A DNA stretch of 32,462 nucleotides from UBA10427 sp003500135 (GTDB lineage: Bacteria > Bacteroidota > Bacteroidia > Cytophagales > Cyclobacteriaceae). Made by a program: the position numbers and the translations under genes. The stretch is taken from contig CAWZYQ010000030.1 of assembly GCA_963966275.1 (NCBI GenBank), positions 1 through 32,462 of the forward strand. Reading direction: 5' to 3'. Position 1 is the first letter of the stretch, and each line of letters starts with the position of its first letter. This document shows, in pieces, positions 8,977-18,800 of the stretch. Under the pieces are notes generated by a model. It saw nothing but the letters and a program-made list of their open reading frames with translations. It made no database searches and was not told where the DNA came from.

Positions 8977-11493
8977 TTATTGCTTTTGGCCGGAGCTCGT
9001 TTCCAGTGAAATGATATTGGCAATGATCCTGTATGCCCCGGGCACCCCGGCAGGAAGTTGCCTGAACCACGAATAGGCCGTATAGACATAATTACCTTTG
9101 CCATAAGGAGCCACAAGCAGGCCTCCGTTAAGCGGATCCTCTCCAGGGTCATGGCTCGAAAGTATCGCAGTGTAGTTGTCGTCCCATTCGATTGGGAAAT
9201 ACAAGCCACGTTCCTGTACCCAGCCATTGAAATCCGGCGTGGTGATCTGATTCGGTTGGTTCATAACAGGATGATTAGGCGCCAATATTTCAACCGGGGC
9301 ATCTTCAACACTCACCCTGCACTGTGATGACCGGCGAGTAAATTCTATCGGATACGGCATGGGGATATCTGCTTTCATTCCTATGCGAATGTTATTGTAT
9401 TGAACCACCAAATTGCCACCATTATTCACATATTCCAAAAGTGCATCATGATACTGCTGCAAGTATGGGAGGTTATTAAATGCCATTATTCCCACTACAA
9501 TGGCATCAAATTGACTAAAATCGGTTTGTTCCATATTGCTTTCATTCAGCATGGTTACTTCATATCCGATTTGTGCCAGGCTGGCTGCAACATCGTCGCC
9601 GGCACCTTCTATATAACCAATTTTAGTGTTTATCCCTTTATCCAGTTCAATTTTAACAATTTTTGACTGTGCGAAAGGATAGGTGTTTTTTACAGGAATA
9701 TGAGGATAATCGATTACATAAACATCACGATTAAATACTTTGCCATCAACCACAGCCTGGGCTTCGAGAGTAGCATCGGAGGCAGAAGGTGGAGGTTGCA
9801 GGGTAAAAATAAAGGATTGTTCCTCTCCTTTCTGTCCCAGTTTAAAATTTTGTTTTTCAGGACTGGACTGCCAGCCTTCAGGATGATTAAGCTGCAGCTG
9901 GCCCGATACCGAATCATGACCGGCTTTTACCGTTAATGTAATTTCCTTGTCTCCACCATTGGCAAACACATATGATTTTTCTGAAAGGCTTACAAAAACC
10001 GGTGGAATAATCTCGAGAGGCTCGTACTGCTCGCCCTTGATATGGTCATTCCATTTATACACTACCGGAAAATGATAGTTTAAAGTCTCACCTAGTACCT
10101 CAATCTTAAAGTCAACTTTTAAAGCTGGTTCACTCATAGTTTGACCGATTTTGTTCTGATCTGACACATTATACAATTCACCTTTCGATTGTTTCTCCAG
10201 CCAATAAGGTATGGTGTAGGGGGCGCCATCAGGTAATACAGCGGGCCATATAAGTTCTATACCGATGTTTTCTTCCAGGTTTCTTTGAAGCAATGTATCA
10301 CTACGAAGTGTAGCAGAAGATAAGCCTGTTATTGTCGCCGGAATATCGGACCTGTTGATTACTTCCACGTGCAGGTAAACTGAATCACCCGGTACAACGG
10401 ACTTTTCATGGGTTACTGCTTCGAAATACAGGCCCATACATGCCTTTATCAATACATCTACTTCGCCGAGCTTCCTTTTTTTCCAAAATTCATTGGAAAT
10501 GCTTTCAATTTCTTTTCTTAAATCAATTAAATCAGGGACTATTCCTGAGGGATTGCGAAAGTCAAATTTGCTCTTTATCCGGTTAACCTTTTCTTTAAGG
10601 AAGCTATATTCACTACCCAACCGGGACCAACTCATATCAATTCCTTCTGCTAAATCGCTTTTTGCCAACGTTCCATCGATCAATTCCAGGTATTCGGGCT
10701 GGTAGCCACGACTGCTGCTTACACCAAAGCTCTGGCTTTTGTGCTGGCTGCGGCTTTCTGCGGCGATTTCAGAGTACGATTTGCCCAAAACGGGATTATA
10801 AGCCCCAATGTTTACGCTGATCACGCTGTCACTGTCATCTGTAATGTCCGGGTTCCACCACCTTCCTGTGTTCAGAAAAATCCTTTTGGGTTGCCAGGGC
10901 TCAACATACTTTAATTGTTCTGGAAAAGCATTGGGATCGGCTGCCAGTTTAAATGCTTCAATTGAAAGTATGGCCGAAGCCTGATGTTGGCCGTGCCCGG
11001 CATTGCTATTGGGTGGGAAGCGGTTAATTATCACATCAGGTTTAAATTTTCGTATTACCCACACCACATCGGAAAGTAGTTCTTCCCGGCCCCATTTGGT
11101 AAAGGTTTCTTCGGAAGTTTTCGAGTAGCCAAAGTCTATAGCGCGTACGAAAAACTGCTGACCGCCATCAATTCCCCGCGCTGCAAGCAGCTCCTGGGTG
11201 CGAATCATACCGAGCTCTTCCCTGATTTCCGGGCCGATTGAATTTTGCCCCCCGTCACCTCGTGTTAACGAAAGATAGGCCGTATACATTTTCCGGTCTT
11301 TTGACAGATAAGTGATCAGCCTGGTATTTTCATCGTCGGGGTGAGCGGCCATATACAAGGCTGTGCCGAGCACGTTGAGCTTATCGAGCATCATTTCTAT
11401 TTCCGATGCCGAATGACTTTGAGGACGTTGGCTAAAAGTTAAGGATGACAAAGTGAAAAGAAAGAAAAATAATAAGATCAGTACTTTTCTCAT
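8977..11493 (-). CDS. Secreted PIG-L family (LmbE-like) deacetylase with C-terminal amidotransferase-like fold
   Basis: This 838-residue exported protein has a signal peptide (residues 1-21, ending SLTFSQ). The PIG-L domain (about 42-210) carries the zinc motif AHPDDE (50-55), SLTRGDGGQNSIGPEIREE, and NAGHGQHQAS with the third histidine ligand. Known PIG-L enzymes remove acetyl groups from N-acetylglucosamine-containing substrates. A long middle part (about 330-600) has beta-sandwich/Ig-like character (ENGGDKEITLTV-type strands). The last part (about 610-830) contains SQFDAIVVGIMAFNN and LLEYVNNGGNLVVQYNN, typical of class I glutamine amidotransferase-like or ThuA-like folds, probably non-catalytic. 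This large architecture is recurrent in Bacteroidota, and its natural substrate is unknown. It is monocistronic and divergent from purU. Confidence 0.87.
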   Translation of the reverse strand: MRKVLILLFFFLFTLSSLTFSQRPQSHSASEIEMMLDKLNVLGTALYMAAHPDDENTRLITYLSKDRKMYTAYLSLTRGDGGQNSIGPEIREELGMIRTQELLAARGIDGGQQFFVRAIDFGYSKTSEETFTKWGREELLSDVVWVIRKFKPDVIINRFPPNSNAGHGQHQASAILSIEAFKLAADPNAFPEQLKYVEPWQPKRIFLNTGRWWNPDITDDSDSVISVNIGAYNPVLGKSYSEIAAESRSQHKSQSFGVSSSRGYQPEYLELIDGTLAKSDLAEGIDMSWSRLGSEYSFLKEKVNRIKSKFDFRNPSGIVPDLIDLRKEIESISNEFWKKRKLGEVDVLIKACMGLYFEAVTHEKSVVPGDSVYLHVEVINRSDIPATITGLSSATLRSDTLLQRNLEENIGIELIWPAVLPDGAPYTIPYWLEKQSKGELYNVSDQNKIGQTMSEPALKVDFKIEVLGETLNYHFPVVYKWNDHIKGEQYEPLEIIPPVFVSLSEKSYVFANGGDKEITLTVKAGHDSVSGQLQLNHPEGWQSSPEKQNFKLGQKGEEQSFIFTLQPPPSASDATLEAQAVVDGKVFNRDVYVIDYPHIPVKNTYPFAQSKIVKIELDKGINTKIGYIEGAGDDVAASLAQIGYEVTMLNESNMEQTDFSQFDAIVVGIMAFNNLPYLQQYHDALLEYVNNGGNLVVQYNNIRIGMKADIPMPYPIEFTRRSSQCRVSVEDAPVEILAPNHPVMNQPNQITTPDFNGWVQERGLYFPIEWDDNYTAILSSHDPGEDPLNGGLLVAPYGKGNYVYTAYSWFRQLPAGVPGAYRIIANIISLETSSGQKQ

Positions 11494-11673
11494 AAGAATA
11501 TTATTTCCGGATTTATGTTTTTGATATAACGCTCAAGGAGCATTTTTGTGAATGCGAAGTATAAAATTAGTTGGCAAAATAATATCTTTTCGGTGAATCG
11601 CCTGTTTTTTAACCGATTTATCCGGTTTTTACACCTTTATGCTTAAATTGAATTAGGTAATCTCATAATCGCA

Positions 11674-12522
11674 ATGAACAAAGCAGGCCACCAGTTTTAT
11701 GTACTGAAAATAGATTGTCCGGATGCCAAAGGGCTTGTCCACCAGATTTCTGGCATCTTTTATCACCACGGGTTAAATATGGTCGAAAATGAGGAATTCG
11801 TTGATATTGAAAACGGACATTTCTATATGCGTTCAGAGTTTGAAGGCCATATGGATCCTGTAAAGGTAGTGGAAGATTTACGGCAATCATTACCGGAAAA
11901 AGCAAATATTGAATTATCGGAAAAACATAAAAAGGACGTTGTTCTGTTGGTGACTAAGGAGTATCATTGCCTGGGTGATTTATTGGTCCGGCATTTTTTT
12001 AAAGATTTGCAGGCCAATATTCTGGCTGTTATTTCCAATCATCACGACCTGGGCGATTTTGTCCACAAATTTAATATTCCTTTCCATTTTATTTCAGCTG
12101 ATAAGCTGGAACGATCGGAACATGAACAGGTTGTCAACGATACAATCACTAAATACAATCCTGAATTTTTGGTTCTGGCCAAATACATGCGCATTCTAAC
12201 CCCGGACTTTATACATCGATATAAAAACCGAATTGTCAATATCCATCATTCTTTTTTACCGGCATTTGTTGGCGCCAAACCGTATGTGCAGGCGCATGCC
12301 AGGGGCGTAAAAATGATTGGGGCAACCGCACATTTTGTTAATGAAAACCTGGATGAGGGCCCCATCATCGTACAGGAAGTAACCCAGGTGGACCATCAAA
12401 TGGATGCCCGTCAATTAGCCAAATCCGGACGAGATATTGAAAAGATTGTACTGGCCCGGGCTCTTAAGCTTGTCTTCGACGACCGGGTATTTGTAAGCGA
12501 CAACAAAACAATTATTCTGTAG
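11674..12522 (+). CDS. purU: Formyltetrahydrofolate deformylase
   Basis: This 282-residue cytosolic enzyme hydrolyses 10-formyl-tetrahydrofolate to formate and tetrahydrofolate, balancing the one-carbon pool and feeding formate to purine synthesis. Residues 5-85 form an ACT domain (LKIDCPDAKGLVHQISGIFY). The formyltransferase domain (about 88-275) has the catalytic set Asn189 and His191 in IVNIHHSFLPAF, and Asp227 in NLDEGPIIVQ. The length matches the family norm of about 280-290. The HHSFLPAF plus ACT combination separates it from PurN and Fmt. It stands alone, followed 34 bases later by a strong terminator. Confidence 0.95.
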   Translation: MNKAGHQFYVLKIDCPDAKGLVHQISGIFYHHGLNMVENEEFVDIENGHFYMRSEFEGHMDPVKVVEDLRQSLPEKANIELSEKHKKDVVLLVTKEYHCLGDLLVRHFFKDLQANILAVISNHHDLGDFVHKFNIPFHFISADKLERSEHEQVVNDTITKYNPEFLVLAKYMRILTPDFIHRYKNRIVNIHHSFLPAFVGAKPYVQAHARGVKMIGATAHFVNENLDEGPIIVQEVTQVDHQMDARQLAKSGRDIEKIVLARALKLVFDDRVFVSDNKTIIL

Positions 12523-12554
12523 AAACTGCAAAAATTTTATGTTTTAAAAGAAAT

Positions 12555-12593
12555 AAAAAAGGCTGCCCCGGGTTTCACACGAGGCAGCCTTTT
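12555..12593 (+). terminator. Bidirectional rho-independent terminator
   Basis: An 11-bp perfect stem (12557-12567 with 12583-12593; core GGCTGCC/GGCAGCC) has a 15-base loop, As before and Ts after. It lies between convergent purU and the S41 protease gene and can serve both. Confidence 0.88.
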
Positions 12594-12610
12594 AGTGTTT
12601 TTTCGGAGTG

Positions 12611-14299
12611 TTATTCCGTGGCTTTAGCCAATATCTCCTTGTACCCTCCGTTATTTCTTAAAACTTCTATTGCCGCCTGAAGCTGTGGATCATTGTCAAA
12701 TGATGCTTCTACCATTCCATCCCTCAGGTAATACCTCGAAGCTATTTCGCTTTCAAGTATTTCCTTTATTTCCGCTTTAAACTGTTTAAGATCTTGTTCT
12801 TTATTATGAAAAACCTGGGTTTTCAAAATCTCTATCTCATCCTGAATATCGCTGTAGTATTTTTCTTTTTTGGCATATTCCGTCAAAGATTCGATGGTTT
12901 TTTCTACCCTGGTGGTATAATCGTACTCTTTATCAGACAACCAGTCAACAAACTCATTGTATTCCTCTGCCGTAATTGTGAAATCAGCGGCATCGCCAAT
13001 GTTTTCGTGCTCATAATAATACATGGTTGCATAATCGAATATCAATCCTCTCGCTATCAGGCTTGCTGTGATAGGCGCGAGGTTTTGAGGTTTAACCTCC
13101 AGGTCAGGATCTATTCCACCACCGTCATATACTAGGCGACCATTGGTAGTTTCAAATTCCGACTTCAATGAATCCGCCACTTTACCTATGCTTCCATCTT
13201 CATTGCGATCGCTGTAATTGATGGCCTGAATACAACGTCCGCTTGGAATATAGTATTTCGCTGTGGTAACCTTGAGCTGTGAATTATAAGTCAGTGGCCT
13301 TGTTGCCTGAACCAGGCCTTTTCCAAAAGTTTTTTCTCCAACCAGTACACCTCGGTCATAATCCTGAATAACACCTGATACAATTTCAGCAGCGGAAGCG
13401 CTTCTACTGCTTGTTAAAACAGCAACAGGTATCTCTTCATCTGTAGAACTATTCAGGGTGTTGTAGGTTTTGTTCCAATCGGTTACCTTACCCTTGGTAC
13501 TTACTACTTCCTTACCTTTAGGAATAAATACATTGCTGACGTTCACAGCTTCCATCAATAAACCGCCCGGGTTATCCCGCAGGTCAAGAATGATCTTTTT
13601 GGCGCCTTCGTTTTTAAGCTCATTGAGGGCATTGGATACTTCTTTGCCCGCTCCTGTTGTGAAGTCTGATAGTTTAATATATCCTACTTCATCATCAACA
13701 AAGCCATAGTAAGGCACATTGTCTATAGTGATTTTCTCACGCTTTAGAGTAATTTCAATGGGCTCGATCACCCCGAATCTCTTAACGGTTATGGTCAGGT
13801 CAGTTTTTGCCTGTCCCTTGAGCAATTGACTTATATCAGAAGTATTTTTATCGGTTACATCCACACCATCAACTTCTAGTATTTCATCCCCGATCTTTAA
13901 TCCCGATTCATTAGCCGGAAAGCCTTCATATGGCATAAGAATCATGTTCTTACCGTTCATTCTTCCGATCAATGCACCAATTCCACCATATTGGCCGGTG
14001 GTCATAGTTCGATAGTCTTCTATATCATCTTCAGGGATATAATTCGTGTAGGGGTCTAGGGAGGCCAGCATCGCATCTATGCCTGTTTTGATCAGTTGAT
14101 TAGGGTTTACCTCATCAACATAATACGCGTTTACTTCTTTGAAAAGTGTAGCAAAGATGTCAAGGTTCTTTGTGATCTCGAAGTACCTCTCATTTGGAGT
14201 AGTAAAGTTGAGTGACAGGGCAATTAAAACTGTTAATCCCGCACCTGCCATAAAATAGCTAATTTTCTTTCTGCGCATAGTCCGTACTATTGTTTTCAC
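12611..14299 (-). CDS. S41 family C-terminal processing peptidase
   Basis: This 562-residue envelope protease has an N-terminal hydrophobic anchor (about 14-33), a helical region, a PDZ domain (about 100-175, with GGIGALIGRMNGKNMILMP and GLKIGDEILEVDG) and a tail-specific protease core. The catalytic Ser302 lies in SRSASAAEIVSG and Lys327 in GEKTFGKGLVQ, so the Ser-Lys dyad is intact. CtpA-type enzymes cut C-terminal tails of periplasmic proteins. A helical C-terminal tail of about 150 residues follows. The first ATG (14299) lies 41 bases inside the end of rnpA. A second start at 14278 would reduce the overlap to 20 bases and begins MRRKKISYF, a more usual signal-anchor start; I cannot decide between them. 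It is last in the rpmH-rnpA operon. Confidence 0.92.
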   Translation of the reverse strand: MKTIVRTMRRKKISYFMAGAGLTVLIALSLNFTTPNERYFEITKNLDIFATLFKEVNAYYVDEVNPNQLIKTGIDAMLASLDPYTNYIPEDDIEDYRTMTTGQYGGIGALIGRMNGKNMILMPYEGFPANESGLKIGDEILEVDGVDVTDKNTSDISQLLKGQAKTDLTITVKRFGVIEPIEITLKREKITIDNVPYYGFVDDEVGYIKLSDFTTGAGKEVSNALNELKNEGAKKIILDLRDNPGGLLMEAVNVSNVFIPKGKEVVSTKGKVTDWNKTYNTLNSSTDEEIPVAVLTSSRSASAAEIVSGVIQDYDRGVLVGEKTFGKGLVQATRPLTYNSQLKVTTAKYYIPSGRCIQAINYSDRNEDGSIGKVADSLKSEFETTNGRLVYDGGGIDPDLEVKPQNLAPITASLIARGLIFDYATMYYYEHENIGDAADFTITAEEYNEFVDWLSDKEYDYTTRVEKTIESLTEYAKKEKYYSDIQDEIEILKTQVFHNKEQDLKQFKAEIKEILESEIASRYYLRDGMVEASFDNDPQLQAAIEVLRNNGGYKEILAKATE

Positions 14300-14678
14300 T
14301 GATGTTATTCAAACGTACCAGTGCCTTGTTTAGTTTATTTTTCAGGAAATTAAATTCTGGTATGTCCTTGCTAATGTACACAAAAGCAAGATAACAAGAC
14401 AAATTTTGATTGGGGTATTGCAGCTGATGTTTTTGTTGGCGGTAGCATTCCCGCATGCGCCGTTTGATCAAATTGCGCGTAACGGCTTTTTTATGATTGC
14501 GCTTCGAAACGGAAAACAACACTTTTACCGGCGTATTTTCCTTAACGGGCAGATAAAACACCTTGAAAGGATATAAAAAAAAAGAGGAACCATTCTCGAA
14601 CAGTTCCTGAATCTCCTTTTTTCTGTTTAGAATTTCGTGCTTTCTAAGGAAATATCGTACGTTGGCCGTGTTGCCCAT
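14259..14678 (-). CDS. rnpA: Ribonuclease P protein component
   Basis: This 139-residue basic protein assists the RNase P RNA in removing 5' leaders from pre-tRNAs. The hallmark segment VSKRNHKKAVTRNLIKRRMRECYR (about residues 57-80; RNR-type motif with TRNLIKRR) is intact, and the N-terminal NRKKEIQELFENG is typical. Its position 31 bases after rpmH is the classic conserved arrangement. Its 3' end overlaps the start of the S41 protease gene, so the three genes are probably one transcript. Confidence 0.95.
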   Translation of the reverse strand: MGNTANVRYFLRKHEILNRKKEIQELFENGSSFFLYPFKVFYLPVKENTPVKVLFSVSKRNHKKAVTRNLIKRRMRECYRQQKHQLQYPNQNLSCYLAFVYISKDIPEFNFLKNKLNKALVRLNNISENNSTDYAQKEN

Positions 14679-14709
14679 AAGCTTTTTAACACGCCACCGG
14701 TTCCTTCAA

Positions 14710-14868
14710 TTATCTTTTACCGCGCTTCTCGTCAGATACAGACAGCTTTTTTCTTCCTTTGGCTCTTCTGGATGAAATTACCGATCTGCCCGATGTCGAA
14801 GACATTCTAGATCTGAAACCGTGCTTGTTCTTTCTTTTTCTTACTGATGGTTGAAAAGTCCTTTTCAT
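14710..14868 (-). CDS. rpmH: 50S ribosomal protein L34
   Basis: This is a 52-residue, highly basic protein. It begins MKRTFQPSVRKRKNKHGFRS and then carries the L34 pattern R-M-S-S-T-S-G-R-S-V-I-S-S-R-R-A-K-G-R-K-K-L-S. It is a small part of the large ribosomal subunit. The gene is too short for usual ORF cut-offs. The start is fixed by the invariant MKRTFQPS; the stop is TAA at 14712-14710. It is followed by rnpA after 31 bases and preceded by a near-perfect Bacteroidota promoter. dnaA, often next to rpmH in other phyla, is not here. Confidence 0.97.
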   Translation of the reverse strand: MKRTFQPSVRKRKNKHGFRSRMSSTSGRSVISSRRAKGRKKLSVSDEKRGKR

Positions 14869-14911
14869 CACAAGTATATTTAGTTTCTTCTGTCCCTTTT
14901 CTAATGGCCTG

Positions 14912-14942
14912 CAAAAATAAGAGATGTTTTATTCAAATCAAA
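14912..14942 (-). promoter_or_regulatory. Bacteroidota sigma-A type promoter of rpmH-rnpA
   Basis: On the minus strand TTTG (14942-14939), a 19-base spacer and TATTTTTG (14919-14912) match the phylum consensus TTTG-N19-TAnnTTTG in full. The predicted start near 14905 leaves a leader of about 37 bases to the rpmH ATG. This shows rpmH-rnpA-S41 need not depend on the upstream ubiA operon. Confidence 0.75.
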
Positions 14943-14966
14943 ACAGTTATGGCATCTATTTGTCAT

Positions 14967-15856
14967 TCAGAAATCTTCAAGAATAATTTTCCGCTCCAAA
15001 AGCGCTGTTATTACCTTTTCAGTCATATCGCTTTTAAAGGCAAACTCGTAGCGGATATCCATTACATATGCTTTCAACCTCATCTTAAGAAAAGAACGCT
15101 TTTCCTTTATCTCGTTTTGAAAAAGAACGACTATCGGTTTATTCAAAAATATGTATTTTGAAGATTGTGCAGCTTCAGTGGCGATGGTTCGCACCATGGT
15201 CATATCTACCGAAAGCGGAAGGTAAATTTCTGCTACCACCTGGCAGTTAGCTTCACCACTGTTGCTGTTGCTTACCGTATTGTTTACGATCTCTGAGTTG
15301 GGTATGGTCACCATTGAATCGTCGGCCGTCACAATTTTGGTTGAGCGCAAACCGATGCTCATCACTTCACCGTAATGCCCCCCACCTCAATTTTATCACC
15401 AACCTGAAAAGTCCGGTCGAAGATGATGACTACTCCGCCAAATATATTTTTTAATATGTCTTGTGAGGCAAAACCTACGGCAAAACCAAGTGAGGCTGCC
15501 ACAGCAAGAATAGTTTCAAAAGGAGGGTTTATGATTTGCCGAATGATAAAAGTGATGGCCACAATCCAGCCGAAAATCTGGAAAACCGGTAAAATACCTT
15601 TTAAGGTAATTCGATATTTGGCGCTTTTTTCGGAAAAAAATGAAATGATCCTGGAAACGATCCTGATCACAAAATAACTGACCAGAAATACGACGATTGA
15701 CCAGAAAATTTTACCAATAGAAATGAATTCGGTAATGGGCGGAGGGCTCGAGTCTTTCAACTGCTCACCAATATTTGTGGTCTCCTGCGGCCACGCAATA
15801 AGCGATGAGAGGCATAGGATACAAGTAACTGTGAAAAATACCTTGCTTTTTTTCAT
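14967..15856 (-). pseudogene. MscS-type mechanosensitive channel, split by a one-base frameshift
   Basis: Two overlapping frames make one channel. Frame A (15856-15362, 164 residues) begins MKKSKVFFTVTCILCLSSLI, a signal peptide. It then has two transmembrane helices (about 47-70 and 86-107) and the pore helix ILAVAASLGFAVGFASQDILKNIFGG, the MscS signature, then QVGDKIEVGG and a stop. Frame B (15365-14967) continues YGEVMSIGLRSTKIVTADDSMVTIPNSEIVN, the beta domain, and the cytoplasmic C-terminus. The join is a run of six Gs at 15383-15378. A -1 shift there gives VGGHYGEVMSIG, as in intact homologues, and a protein of about 296 residues. The start overlaps the ATPase stop as TAATG. It may be a true mutation, a sequencing slip, phase variation or programmed frameshifting. 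The family forms membrane channels opened by tension. Confidence 0.85.
15377..15383 (-). other. Frameshift site, G GGG GGC heptamer
   Basis: Read in frame A this heptamer has the X XXY YYZ layout of a -1 slippery site, although repairing of the GGC codon onto GGG would be imperfect. A slip, or a run of seven Gs in place of six, joins the two mscS frames. I see no strong downstream stem-loop to stimulate slipping. Confidence 0.6.
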
Positions 15857-18800
15857 TAGTGCAAAAAGTTTTTGGTTTTCAGTAACTCCACAAGCTGACG
15901 GTAGATGATCAGATTTACACGGTATACATCTGTTCCTTCCATAAAAGTGAGCAAGCCATCGTCCAGCATCATGTTTAACAGCAGGTGACATTTTTTTCGG
16001 GGCCAATCCAATATACGGGCAACCGATTCTTCATCAAGCCCATCGTGCAGTATGAGCGCATGAATAATAAACTGCATTTCAGCAGTGAGCGAGCTGACGA
16101 ATGACAGGTCTCTTTTTGGAAAGGGTTTGATTTCAATAGTGTAATCATCAAGTTTTTTGGCACAGCGAAGCCAAAAGAACAATGAAAGGCTAATGTTGCT
16201 TTTACAAAAGTCATACAGGTTAGAAAAGTATATTTCTTCTAATGCGGCCTGCTGCTTTTCCTGTGGTAGTTTGTCTATTTTCTTTTCAAGTTCATCATCG
16301 CCCGCTGCAGAGAACTGTATGTTATATCCGCTCATCTGATTCCTGGCTCGAAGTATTTGGCTCATTTTAGCTGGCTGAAGCGCCTCCGGGGTGATGACAT
16401 ACTCGAAATAGCCCTCAATAGTCGTTGTTTTTTTCAGGTATTGCCAGGCATGTTGATTTGAAGTGATGATCCATAATACTTTTTTTCGTAATGAAGCCAT
16501 TACATCCAGTAAAAGGTTGATGATCGTGAAACCATCAATTTTTTTCTGAAATAAATGTTGAATATCATCGATCATTATCGCGTACCGACCCGGAATGGCA
16601 ATTAGTGCATTTTTAAGCTCATCGATACTTCCGGCTTTCAATTCCGGAATAGCCTCATTAAACATGTCTGTAAAGGCACGTTCGCTCCATATTTTTCGGG
16701 AGGGGTTTATCCTGTGGTTTTTAATGGTATTGAGCAGCACATCGTCACAATAGTTCAAAGCGCTGGTCAGTCCGCTTCCCTTTTCACCAATCAAAGCAAT
16801 GGTCATATACCTGTTTTCTCCCCAGCTTTCTATTGCCGATTGCATTACCTTTTCTTCCTGATTTCTTCCCTTATAGAGTGAATAATCTTTAAGCGGATCA
16901 GGTTTGTAAATATGCTGGTAAATGTAGGGTAGCTGTTGTATATGCCTTTGACTGTCAACCAAAAAATTGGTGATTTCAGAAGTTACCCTGGGTTCCTTTT
17001 TGGCGTATGGTGTAAACTGGCGTATATAATCGATCCATCCTTTGATCGTGTTTAATCCCTTTCGAAATTTCCAAATGAACAATCGGCCAATACTGGTGAT
17101 TCTTCCTATACCTCTCTTTCCAATTTCATCGGATTGTGATATGACCTTGGCTTTTACCAGTTTCATTTTTAAAACGAGGGCTTCTTCCACGGTGGTCAGC
17201 TTAAATACTTCCATGTACAGAACATCCAGTGCAGTTTCCATCTCTTTGTCAAAAAGCAAAGAAATATCATCCAGCTGCTTGAAGGCATCCACTACTTTTT
17301 CCCTGATCCGTTCAAGCGCTTCTTCCAGAATTTTACTGCATTCCTCTTCCGTTTTTTCACCACTCTCCAGTCCTTCAATAAGGGTTTTCAGATTAAAAAC
17401 GAGCATGGGGCCAATTCCTGACAGGTCGTTGCTGATAGTAAGAATATGGCCGTTTAAGGCTTGTTTCAGCCCGTTAAATTCTTTTGTATAGGGTATATAT
17501 GCTCCATAATATGCGATTTTACGCGGATAAATTCTTTTTATGCGTCTATCGTCAAGCATTTGGTCATATTTGGGGGCATCACCGATTTCCATTTCTTCAG
17601 ATAACTGACCGAGGGCAGATTGTATGCCTTTGTCAAGCTTATCGAACAGGCCCGGAAGGTTTTGCTTAGCCAGCTTTTCGATGGCAGCAGGCATTAATTT
17701 ACCTTCAAATTGTTTGCGGGCCTGAAGCAGTTGCTCCTTTAACACCAGTGAATATTTTTGATCCTTAGAAGGCTTAACATTTACCTCTTCAATGTACTGC
17801 TTAAGTGGATCTAGTACCGGCTTTAAAGAATTATCACATTTGTCCAGCCAAATCCTGCGCATATCGTTCATCTGATATCGCGTTTCGTACCAAAAGTCAT
17901 ATACTTCCAGGTTTAGTACCCAATCCGCAAGTAATGCTTTCCAGGTATTTTTCCATTCCAAAAACTGGTGTTTGGCCGTTTTAAGGATCTTGCTTTCTTT
18001 TCTGTTGAGGCTATCTGTCCGGTATTTTCGCAATGGCCATTCGATAGTGCCGGCTTTTGATTGTTTGTCCAAAAACAGATACTCAATATCTTCCAGGAGT
18101 TTTTCCAGTTGCTCTTGCCTTTCTTTATGCCATTCTTCAAGTTGCTTTTTTAGCTCTTTCAATGCCCTTTGCCAGTTTTCAATAGCATCATCGTAGGCTT
18201 CAGTTTCATTTTTTCTTGTTACGGCTTCAAAGTCTTCGTATTCCTGCCACAGCTTAACCAAAACATTGCTTAATGATTGGTAAAAAATGTATTTTTCCCG
18301 GAAATACCTCTGGTGAAACTGAAACGAAAAACAATAGTATGCCAGTTCTCGAGAGTAGCTATCGTGCTTCCACCCATCGAAAGATGTATTTTTCCGCAAA
18401 AACCCGGTAGTAGCAAACCACTTCCGGTGAATGGAATAACCTAACCTTTTGAACTGCTTTCCCCATCGAATATAACGGCTGTCATCAGTACTGATTTCAA
18501 ACCGGGCTTCGGATTGATACAGTTGTTCCAATAAAGGAACCTGTTCCAGAACTTTAACAAATTGTTCGTTAAACCGGATATAAAACTGATGTGGTGTAAT
18601 TTCAAATGGTTTAAACCAGTTAAATTCAAGTAATGGCCTTGTAGACTGTTCGAATTGACCCAATAACCGGTACTTTTTTGATTGCTGTTCTTCTTTTTTT
18701 AGCGCATTCTGCAGCTTTTCTGAATTTTTATCCAATTGCACCAGCAATTGCAAATAAGTGTCGTATCTGTTTAAATCAAGTTCAGTCACATAATCCCTGC

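Noticed and set aside
8949..9227. 92-codon minus-strand open frame at the end of the PIG-L gene
   Set aside because: It overlaps the PIG-L reading frame in another phase and resembles no protein I know; a shadow frame.
11608..11630. AACCG/CGGTT hairpin followed by Ts before purU
   Set aside because: It lies between divergent genes, so no transcript needs to end there. The stem has only five pairs and no riboswitch-like structure is evident around it.
15857..16006. N-terminal extension of the first mscS frame (starting MAPKKMSPAVKHD)
   Set aside because: It lies within the ATPase gene in another frame. The signal peptide start MKKSKVFF at 15856 fits the channel and gives the TAATG overlap.
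17042..17491. 149-codon plus-strand open frame inside the ATPase gene
   Set aside because: It is serine-rich and low in complexity, lies antisense to a long gene with clear motifs and shows no domain; a shadow frame.
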